DNA from: Thiomicrorhabdus sp.
GTDB lineage: Bacteria; Pseudomonadota; Gammaproteobacteria; Thiomicrospirales; Thiomicrospiraceae
Assembly: GCA_015488565.1 (NCBI GenBank)
Contig: WFNQ01000168.1
Location: forward strand, 1-8,266
Reading direction: 5' to 3'
Length of the DNA stretch: 8,266 bases
Shown one piece after another: positions 1 to 4,954 of the stretch (its first letter is position 1; the number at the start of each line of letters is the position of its first letter). Under the pieces are notes generated by a model. It was not told the DNA's origin. It did no database searches and was given only the letters and a program-made list of their open reading frames with translations. The translations under genes and the position numbers were made by a program.

Positions 1-1
1 A

Positions 2-172
2 TTCATGAGTATTGGCCTATGCTAATGACTTTTTTGGTTTAAGTTGCAAACTTATTTTACCAAAATGAATCAGGCATTTCTTTTTGGCCTCCGAAAGCCA
101 AGAAATTCGCTACTTTCCGGAGTTTTGCAAGAGCCTCTAAAGCCTCTGATATACAACCAGAAGATATTTTAA
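2..172 (+). pseudogene. Frameshifted 5' part of a PAS domain, upstream of the GGDEF gene
   Basis: This stretch has no complete gene in any single frame, yet PAS-like peptide can be read in pieces. In the frame starting at base 62, codons read K-M-N-Q-A-F-L-F-G-L, resembling the 'xxNQAFxxlfGy' segment of PAS domains. That frame runs to a TAA at 170-172, where the peptide ends IYNQKIF. The frame of the downstream GGDEF gene then continues with ITASTGTTWKGELC, the next conserved PAS block. The spacing between the NQAF and WKGEL blocks is about 43 codons, close to normal for PAS. One missing T in the T4 run at 167-170 would join the two frames. Upstream of about base 60 the best peptide appears in a third frame, and stops occur in all frames within the first 70 bases. 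I infer a decayed or mis-sequenced sensor domain whose gene began before the window. Confidence 0.5.
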
Positions 173-207
173 TCACCGCATCAACAGGTACAACCTGGAA
201 AGGCGAG

Positions 208-879
208 TTGTGTATTCGTACCTCTCACCACCATTTAAAATGGATTTACTCTACGATACATCCTGAACTGGATGAAAATTACAATGTGTGCAGTTATTCC
301 AATATTATTCAAGATATTTCAGACCGTAAAGCGATTGAAGAACTCTCCATTACCGATCCCCTAACCAAGCTCTATAATCGACGTTATTTTGATCAAACGC
401 TTGAAAAAGAGTTGCGCCTAGCCGCTCGAAATAAAAATGCTGTCACGTTGGCGATCATTGACATTGATTATTTTAAAAAATATAACGACAACTATGGACA
501 CCCTGCGGGCGATCAGGCATTAATTCAAATTGCTCAAGTATTCTCTCAATGCTTAAAACGCCCAAATGACTATGTTTTTCGTTTAGGGGGAGAGGAGTTT
601 GGATTTATTTTTTCTGGTTTTGATCGTGAGCAAACTCTTCACTTTTTAGACCATATCAGAATCAAGGTAGAAAAACTCAATATTACCCATTCCGATAGTG
701 CAATAGGAGACTACATGACCATATCCATTGGTGCGCATATCAGTTGCTGTCATAATCGATTAAATAATAATGAACTCTACATTAAAGCGGATGAAGCGCT
801 CTATCAAGCCAAACTGAAACGCAACAACGTTATTGTCACAAACCAAACTAAATTTGAAGTTATGCAGGCCTTTATTTAA
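208..879 (+). CDS. PAS-GGDEF diguanylate cyclase, 3' part with intact GGDEF domain
   Basis: The predicted activity is synthesis of cyclic di-GMP from two GTP. Numbered from the TTG at 208, residues 1-45 are the end of a PAS domain (KWIYSTIHPELDE, then the linker IIQDISDRKAIEEL). A complete GGDEF domain fills about 47-212. It opens with the usual SITDPLTKLYNRRYF, has metal-site residues in DIDYFKKYND (85-94), YGHPAGD (96-102) and the active-site motif GGEEF (127-131). The inhibitory I-site RxxD is present as RPND (118-121), exactly five residues before GGEEF, so product inhibition is expected. The open frame extends back to base 43 but contains no ATG or GTG there. The TTG at 208 lies mid-PAS, although AAAGG at 199-203 could act as a ribosome site for re-initiation. 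The native start was probably outside the window and is now cut off by a frameshift. No membrane segment is visible in this part. Confidence 0.8.
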   Translation: MCIRTSHHHLKWIYSTIHPELDENYNVCSYSNIIQDISDRKAIEELSITDPLTKLYNRRYFDQTLEKELRLAARNKNAVTLAIIDIDYFKKYNDNYGHPAGDQALIQIAQVFSQCLKRPNDYVFRLGGEEFGFIFSGFDREQTLHFLDHIRIKVEKLNITHSDSAIGDYMTISIGAHISCCHNRLNNNELYIKADEALYQAKLKRNNVIVTNQTKFEVMQAFI

Positions 880-907
880 ACCCGACTTTCCCAATAGAAA
901 TACGAAT

Positions 908-959
908 GAGGAGGGGGGGGGAAAGAATCTATAAACCCCACCTCTTGTAAATTAAGAGG
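908..959 (+). promoter_or_regulatory. Two mutually exclusive hairpins in the cyclase-Sel1 intergenic region
   Basis: The 129-bp gap at 880-1008 holds overlapping inverted repeats. Hairpin A pairs GAGGAGGGG (908-916) with CCCCACCTC (936-944), eight of nine positions, leaving a 19-base loop. Hairpin B pairs CCTCTT (941-946) with AAGAGG (954-959), six of six, with a 7-base loop. Both need bases 941-944, so only one can form at a time. Neither is followed directly by a T run; the nearest T6 is at about 982-987. The structures might therefore be a weak terminator of the cyclase gene or an RNA switch ahead of the Sel1 gene. Function is not demonstrated and chance is possible. Confidence 0.25.
911..924. 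repeat. G9 homopolymer tract (GAG9AAA)
   Basis: Nine consecutive G lie at 913-921, between the cyclase gene and the Sel1 gene, in an otherwise AT-rich intergenic region. The 13-base word GAGGGGGGGGGAA recurs exactly at 3798-3810. The tract is joined on its left by a perfect AGGAGG (909-914), but no start codon with an open frame follows it, so it is not a ribosome site for a visible gene. Homopolymeric G tracts of this length are prone to slippage in other bacteria. Whether this one varies cannot be seen from a single sequence. Confidence 0.9.
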
Positions 960-972
960 CATTCTGTAAAAT
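945..972 (+). promoter_or_regulatory. Putative sigma70-type promoter for the Sel1-lipoprotein pair
   Basis: TTGTAA (945-950) and TAAAAT (967-972) are separated by 16 bases and resemble -35 and -10 boxes. They lie 37 bases or more before the ATG at 1009 and about 24 bases after the G9 tract. Other AT-rich hexamers nearby, such as TACACT at 987-992, could serve instead. The call rests on base pattern only. Confidence 0.25.
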
Positions 973-1008
973 CATATTCTATTTTTTACACTATTCAGCA
1001 AGGCATTT

Positions 1009-1830
1009 ATGACAAAACTAAATATATGGTTAACCGCCCTATTACTGCTTAACCTATCGGCAGCCGCATGGGCTGAATCCCCTCCGAAAACCCCTTTTGA
1101 ACAAGGTATTGAATTCTATAATAATGAGCACTATAGCGAAGCCTATAAAACCTTATTAGAAAGTGCAAGTAAGCAAAATGATCAAGCCCAATTTTTGATC
1201 GGCCACATGGCTCTATTTGGTATTGGGACAGAAAAACAGCCTAAAGAAGCACTGAAATGGCTCACCTTATCTGCAAGTGCAGGTAATCCAAATGCACAAA
1301 GCTATATGGGAACCCTATACCTACAAGGCGATATCGTTAAAAAAAATGAGAAAGAAGCGGCAAAATGGCTATTACTAGCGGCCGAAAATGGTGTGGCTGA
1401 AGCCCAAAATAACTTAGCGCATCTTTTTATTACGGGTCAAGGGGTAGAACCTTCTGCTGAGCAAGCTTTTAAGTGGTTTGAAAAAGCAGCCGAACAAGGT
1501 CTTTTAGACGCTAAACTCAGCTTAGGTTTAATGTACGAACAAGGTCTCTATGTTAAACAAAATTATCAAAAAGCCGCACAACTTTATCAAACCGCCGCGG
1601 AAAAAGGCGCACCACAAGGCATGCATAATATTGGAATGATGTTACTCTATGGACATGGCTTTGAAAAAAATACTGAAAAAGCGTGTAACTTTTTTACCAC
1701 AGCGGCTAAATTAGGCTTTCAAGACTCCATTGATAATTTAAACCTACTCATTGACCAAGGCGTATGCCAAGCAATGAGCATAAATTCTCACAACACACAC
1801 TCGATGGACAATGACTTTACCCCTTTTTAA
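1009..1830 (+). CDS. Exported Sel1-like repeat (TPR-type) protein
   Basis: This is a 273-residue secreted solenoid protein. Residues 1-22 form a Sec signal peptide: K3, a hydrophobic core (LTALLLLNLSAAA) and a probable cleavage after A20-W21-A22. No lipobox is seen, so a periplasmic location is likely. From about residue 30 to 238 there are roughly six Sel1-like repeats of about 36 residues with the usual A-x-x-x-L-G/A-x-x-Y-x-x-G and A-x-x-W-x-x-x-A-A-x-x-G patterns, for example KWLLLAAENGVAEAQ and KWFEKAAEQG. The first copy is degenerate. The tail after 250 is polar and disordered-looking. Sel1 repeats mediate protein-protein contacts and are not enzymes themselves, so the partner is unknown. 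AAGG at 1000-1003 is a modest ribosome site for the ATG. The lipoprotein gene follows after 34 bases and is probably co-transcribed. Confidence 0.88.
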   Translation: MTKLNIWLTALLLLNLSAAAWAESPPKTPFEQGIEFYNNEHYSEAYKTLLESASKQNDQAQFLIGHMALFGIGTEKQPKEALKWLTLSASAGNPNAQSYMGTLYLQGDIVKKNEKEAAKWLLLAAENGVAEAQNNLAHLFITGQGVEPSAEQAFKWFEKAAEQGLLDAKLSLGLMYEQGLYVKQNYQKAAQLYQTAAEKGAPQGMHNIGMMLLYGHGFEKNTEKACNFFTTAAKLGFQDSIDNLNLLIDQGVCQAMSINSHNTHSMDNDFTPF

Positions 1831-1864
1831 TTCTTACTTAATTTACGGATAGGACATATCCAGC

Positions 1865-2161
1865 ATGAAACATTTCTTTATTTTATTGATGAGTATCATC
1901 ACATTAAGCGCCTGTAGTACCGTACAAGAGATACAAATTATTCAAACGGGTGCCAATAGTTATGAAATTACAAAAACAGACTTCTATTATCCTGGGGCGG
2001 GCATGCTGCAAAAAGAGGTGACTCGAGAAGCGATGGGATTTTGTCGCTCTTTAAAAAAACGACTGCATACGATCTCTGTTCATGAAACCAAACCGCCCTT
2101 TTCAGGAAGCAAAGTGCCCTCAGCTGAAATTAAATTTGAATGCCGAAATAGAAAACACTAA
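1865..2161 (+). CDS. Small outer-membrane-type lipoprotein of unknown function
   Basis: This is a 98-residue protein with a lipoprotein signal peptide: K2, hydrophobic residues 4-13 and the lipobox L14-S15-A16-C17. The residue after the lipidated cysteine is Ser, not Asp, which by the Lol sorting rule favours the outer membrane. The mature part has the layout 'G-x-x-x-Y-x-I ... A-x-x-F-C ... P-x-A-E-I-x-F-x-C', with cysteines at 60 and 93 that could pair in the periplasm. I recall small uncharacterised proteobacterial lipoproteins with this same pattern, but no function is known to me. AGGA at 1851-1854 is a possible ribosome site, rather far (10 bases) from the ATG. It lies in the loop region of a small inverted repeat, GGATA (1847-1851) with TATCC (1857-1861). 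The gene sits 34 bases after the Sel1 gene, suggesting joint expression. Confidence 0.75.
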   Translation: MKHFFILLMSIITLSACSTVQEIQIIQTGANSYEITKTDFYYPGAGMLQKEVTREAMGFCRSLKKRLHTISVHETKPPFSGSKVPSAEIKFECRNRKH

Positions 2162-2181
2162 AAGCTCTCTGAAGAACCGAA

Positions 2182-3225
2182 CTAATGACGATGATAAAAG
2201 CGCATCTCAAGCATAAACATCACACTAGCAATGGGCTGTTTAAAATCATCGTTTGCTCGCCAAGTTAACCTAGGTTCTAGTTCTGCAAATAACCACTCTT
2301 TATACAGCTTTTCTCGCCAATTTATCCCCGTAGCAACCTCCTGAAAAACCATTGAGCCAAAGGAATTATCCCATTGACCGCGTAAATAATAGGCATGCAC
2401 TCGATGCGCATTTAACTTATTAAACAGTATGGCTTTTTGGTTGAGTTGCGTGTATTTATCACGGTTCCACCAGATTGCGGAGGTTTGACTGCGTAGTAGA
2501 ATATCTTTGCGATACGCATAATCAAATGTCTGTTTTAAATCTAATGCCCCACCACGAGTGGTGCTCCAAAAAGTATTTTGAGTCAAACGGCTAGTCAATT
2601 CCGTTGTTAAACGTTTACGATAACGTAACTTAATACGAATAAAAGGACTGTATTCAATCAGGCTTGAAGCATTCAACCCAATATCAAGATTGGCTTTTGT
2701 ATTCTCCATTTCAAACAGTTGATACAGTGCCCCTAACGAGTTGCTATTCGTCTCTTCAATATTATTCGTATTAGACACATTAGTCGACTCCCCAATACCA
2801 GATAGCGTTTGCGGTGACTCCTCTAAAGTTTGCTCAAAAGAAGCAATGAAAAGCTTCCAGCGATAATTTGTTCTCGGCAGGTCAATTTGTGCTCGAAAAT
2901 TGACCGACGTTTTAAGTTGTCCCGAGTCATACCATGTCATGGGCAATCGTAAATCCAACCGACTCCCTTTAAAGGTGATGTTTGTTGTATCGCGTCCAAA
3001 AAATAGATCAATGGTCTCCCCAGTATCGTTGACATACTTTCCTACCATTTTTTGTGCGCCCTCCAAAACCTCCAATGTTGACATAATGGCCGCATTATCC
3101 GTTTTTTGAAACGTATAGTCTAACGAGTCTGAAATAGGAGGCTTGGCAAGGGGAATTGTTGGCAATAAAAATAAGAGAAGGTTTATAATAAGCCACCATG
3201 GGTGCAAAGCCTTTTTTAATAACAC
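2182..3225 (-). CDS. Predicted outer-membrane beta-barrel protein, uncharacterised
   Basis: This is a 347-residue protein with a signal peptide (K4-K5, hydrophobic 11-25, likely cut after IPLA at 27). Residues 46-80 look helical and lead into DLFFG. A segment of alternating residues follows (SRLDLRLPMTW, SVNFRAQIDLP, RWKLFIASFEQ). Residues 141-163 are a low-complexity Asn/Ser/Thr-rich linker, and from about 178 to the end there are many amphipathic, aromatic-edged strands (for example IEYSPFIRIKLRYRKRL and WLFAELEPRLTWRA). The last strand, MFMLEMRFYHRH, is barrel-like, although the terminal residue is His. I recall uncharacterised gammaproteobacterial proteins with a similar FFG and R-L-R-L opening, and I assign no function. 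The start is GTG, supported by a strong AGGAGAAGG (3232-3240) six bases upstream. The gene converges on the lipoprotein gene with 20 bases between stops and no clear terminator. Confidence 0.65.
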   Translation of the reverse strand: MLLKKALHPWWLIINLLLFLLPTIPLAKPPISDSLDYTFQKTDNAAIMSTLEVLEGAQKMVGKYVNDTGETIDLFFGRDTTNITFKGSRLDLRLPMTWYDSGQLKTSVNFRAQIDLPRTNYRWKLFIASFEQTLEESPQTLSGIGESTNVSNTNNIEETNSNSLGALYQLFEMENTKANLDIGLNASSLIEYSPFIRIKLRYRKRLTTELTSRLTQNTFWSTTRGGALDLKQTFDYAYRKDILLRSQTSAIWWNRDKYTQLNQKAILFNKLNAHRVHAYYLRGQWDNSFGSMVFQEVATGINWREKLYKEWLFAELEPRLTWRANDDFKQPIASVMFMLEMRFYHRH

Positions 3226-3254
3226 CGTGCGCCTTCTCCTACTTTTTATTCGTG

Positions 3255-3260
3255 ATTGTA
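3255..3260 (-). promoter_or_regulatory. Possible -10 box in the divergent intergenic region
   Basis: The 82-bp gap 3226-3307 separates two divergent genes and should contain both promoters. On the minus strand TACAAT (3260-3255) matches the -10 consensus at five of six positions and lies 29 bases before the GTG of the barrel-protein gene. No convincing -35 box is found at 16-18 bases. No good promoter was identified for the plus-strand gene. Confidence 0.25.
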
Positions 3261-3307
3261 TCGCACAAAGATTTCACATACGTAAAGAAACCAGATTCTA
3301 TTAAACT

Positions 3308-3793
3308 ATGACCTACCCTATAAAGCAAATACACGCTTCTTACACCCCTCAAGAAGACCGTATTTTATTGACCGTTGAAACACAAAACCAACAAATTTAT
3401 TTAGGGTGGATCACCCGTCGGTTTGTTGCTCTATTGCTTCCAACGCTTCATGGTCAACACCCAATTACGAAAGTAAATTTATTTGAAGATGGTTCTTATA
3501 AAAGGACACCACCGCAAATAAAGCAAGCCCAAAATAAGGATCAAAAAAACCATCCTGAATACCCATTAGGCGAGTCACCACTTCTCTTCTCTAAAATTAG
3601 TTTCAGTGCGTTAAACACAGAAGAGGCCGTATTTATTCTATCACCCAATTCGGGCCAAGGAATCAAGCTCCCTTTTACGCCTATCTTATTAAACCTTCTG
3701 CTTAAAAAGTTAAAAAAACCGTTAGAACAATCTGACTGGGGTATTGAGCACGAAGGGATCTATGGTGTTCCAGGGAATAATTTATTGCAGTAA
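3308..3793 (+). CDS. Conserved hypothetical protein with EDRILL / WxTRRF motif
   Basis: This is a 161-residue soluble protein without signal peptide or membrane helix. The opening pattern I-x-x-I-H-A-x-Y-x-P-x-E-D-R-I-L-L (5-21) followed by W34-I-T-R-R-F39 and a leucine-rich helix resembles a small cytoplasmic family I have seen in gammaproteobacteria, of unknown role. Residues 62-85 are a polar, lysine- and glutamine-rich linker. The second half (FSKISFSALNTEEAVFILSP) looks like two beta strands followed by a Leu/Lys-rich helix (LLNLLLKKLKK). The ATG at 3308 has no good ribosome site, but it follows a plausible divergent promoter gap and no earlier in-frame start is evident. The gene stands alone, divergent from the barrel-protein gene and convergent with ubiA. 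I considered chorismate lyase (UbiC) because of the size and the nearby ubiA, but its sequence features are not present. Confidence 0.65.
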   Translation: MTYPIKQIHASYTPQEDRILLTVETQNQQIYLGWITRRFVALLLPTLHGQHPITKVNLFEDGSYKRTPPQIKQAQNKDQKNHPEYPLGESPLLFSKISFSALNTEEAVFILSPNSGQGIKLPFTPILLNLLLKKLKKPLEQSDWGIEHEGIYGVPGNNLLQ

Positions 3794-3797
3794 AAAA

Positions 3798-3810
3798 GAG
3801 GGGGGGGGAA
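3798..3810. repeat. Second G9 homopolymer tract (GAG9AA)
   Basis: Nine G lie at 3800-3808 in the 30-bp gap between the convergent stops of the 161-residue gene (TAA 3791-3793) and ubiA (TGA on the minus strand, 3826-3824). The 13-base word GAGGGGGGGGGAA is identical to the one at 911-923. It is flanked by A6 (3792-3797) and T5 (3811-3815), giving a weak A/T inverted repeat around the G run. Because it lies outside both reading frames, a length change would not shift either protein. Confidence 0.9.
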
Positions 3811-3823
3811 TTTTTATAGCAAA

Positions 3824-4669
3824 TCACATCGAGAATACGATGCCTAATAGGATAATGACCCCTATCCAGTGGTTTTGTAAAAATACATTAAAAGCCAGTT
3901 TCGCATCACATTGTGCCAAGCGTTTTAAATCAAATAGAAACCAACATAAAACCACGAATAAGCTCAGATAGTAACTGATACCTAACTCAAATAACTGCCC
4001 AACCCAAACCAGTAAACAGAGCATAATCAATTGAAAAAATGCTATCCACTGCCATAAGTGCTTTGAAAATAAAATCGCAGTTGACTTAACCCCCATTTTT
4101 AAATCATCCGCCATATCCCCTACGGCATAAGCGGTGTCATAAATCAGCGACCAAATCAACGTGGCTAAAAAAATAGGCCAAACCTGCCAGGGAATTTCAT
4201 TAAGCACCGCGGCAAACGCCATTGGAATCGCCCAAGCAAATGCCGCCCCTAAAAAAGCCTGTGGCCAGTAAGTATAGCGTTTCATAAAAGGGTAAAGAAC
4301 CGCTAAAAAAACAGCACCAAAGGATAACCAAATCGTTAGGCTGTTAAGCGTAAGAACCAGTAAAAAAGCAGAAAAACACAATAGAAAAAATAAAATTAAC
4401 GCTTCTTTTGAGCTGATGATTCCTGTTGCTAACGGACGTTCACACGTACGAATGACTTGACCATCTAATTTTCGGTCGGCATAGTCATTAATCACGCAAC
4501 CTGCAGAGCGCATGATAATTGCACCCAATATAAATACCACAAATAAATGAAGTGAAGGACTGCCCTCAGAGGCGAGCCATAATGCCCATAAAGCAGGCCA
4601 TAAGACTAAATAAATACCAACGGGTTTATTGATGCGTGTTAAGGCGAGATAACCTTGTAATTTAGTCAT
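3824..4669 (-). CDS. ubiA: 4-hydroxybenzoate polyprenyltransferase UbiA
   Basis: The enzyme attaches the polyprenyl tail to 4-hydroxybenzoate in ubiquinone synthesis, at the inner membrane. The 281 residues (from the ATG at 4669) match the family's usual size of about 290 and contain some eight or nine hydrophobic helices. The first Asp-rich motif is NDYADRKLD (61-69), followed by the conserved R-x-x-x-R-P-L (74-80). The second is YDTAYAVGDMADD (177-189), then LKMGVKSTAIL. The family opening TRINKPVGIYLVLWPALWALW is also present. Within the second motif the middle position of D-x-x-D-D is preceded by Ala, where E. coli has Asp, a mild variation. A GTG at 4678 is an alternative start adding three residues; neither start has a strong ribosome site. 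The ATG overlaps the end of the upstream small gene (ATGACTAA), which suggests translational coupling. No ubiC is visible in the window. Confidence 0.95.
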   Translation of the reverse strand: MTKLQGYLALTRINKPVGIYLVLWPALWALWLASEGSPSLHLFVVFILGAIIMRSAGCVINDYADRKLDGQVIRTCERPLATGIISSKEALILFFLLCFSAFLLVLTLNSLTIWLSFGAVFLAVLYPFMKRYTYWPQAFLGAAFAWAIPMAFAAVLNEIPWQVWPIFLATLIWSLIYDTAYAVGDMADDLKMGVKSTAILFSKHLWQWIAFFQLIMLCLLVWVGQLFELGISYYLSLFVVLCWFLFDLKRLAQCDAKLAFNVFLQNHWIGVIILLGIVFSM

Positions 4670-4928
4670 GAGCACCACTTAAGTCACTTACCAACTGCTG
4701 CATCTCTTCTATCGCTTCTTGACTGACCTCTAAGAATGCCTCTGCGATACCCTGTTTATCAAAATAACGCAATGTGACAGAACGCCTTTCCTTCTGCCAA
4801 GTGATTTCATACCCCCAACCGACCAAGTGAGTTTGCCCTGCATCTTGATGACAGACTGTCCACTGATTAAGCAACATTTTTTGTTTTAGTGGTTCACTCA
4901 ACAGAGGGTCTAATGTAAGAAGCTTCAT
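4662..4928 (-). CDS. Small uncharacterised protein between glmU and ubiA
   Basis: This gene encodes an 88-residue soluble protein without signal peptide or membrane segment. I do not recognise the family. The N-terminal third is probably helical (LLSEPLKQKMLLNQW), the middle looks like a beta hairpin (HLVGWGYEITWQ, RRSVTLRYFDKQG), and the C-terminus is an acidic helix (SQEAIEEMQQLVSDL). One cysteine is present (26). Two in-frame ATGs exist, at 4934 and 4928. The AGGG at 4939-4936 lies 7 bases from the second but only 1 base from the first, so the second is preferred. It starts 26 bases after the glmU stop and its last codons overlap the ubiA ATG by 8 bases, so the three genes look like one transcript with coupled translation. 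Codon use appears like its neighbours. It is probably a real gene, but its role is unknown. Confidence 0.65.
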   Translation of the reverse strand: MKLLTLDPLLSEPLKQKMLLNQWTVCHQDAGQTHLVGWGYEITWQKERRSVTLRYFDKQGIAEAFLEVSQEAIEEMQQLVSDLSGAHD

Positions 4929-4954
4929 AGTCATACCCTAGCCATAATAAGTAA

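Noticed and set aside
167..172. Programmed ribosomal frameshift at the T4 run
   Set aside because: A -1 slip from TTT to ATT mispairs the first position, and a +1 slip leads to the wrong frame, so mutation or sequence error fits better.
909..921. Perfect AGGAGG as a ribosome site for a hidden small gene
   Set aside because: No ATG or GTG follows within a useful distance, and the only nearby TTG (945) is followed at once by TAA.
3308..3793. Possible chorismate lyase (ubiC) next to ubiA
   Set aside because: The size is similar, but the sequence lacks UbiC features, and the gene is convergent with ubiA rather than in its operon.
3744..3971. Plus-strand open frame running through the second G tract
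   Set aside because: It overlaps the end of the 161-residue gene and lies antisense to ubiA, with no recognisable protein pattern. It therefore does not support the idea that the tract switches a reading frame.
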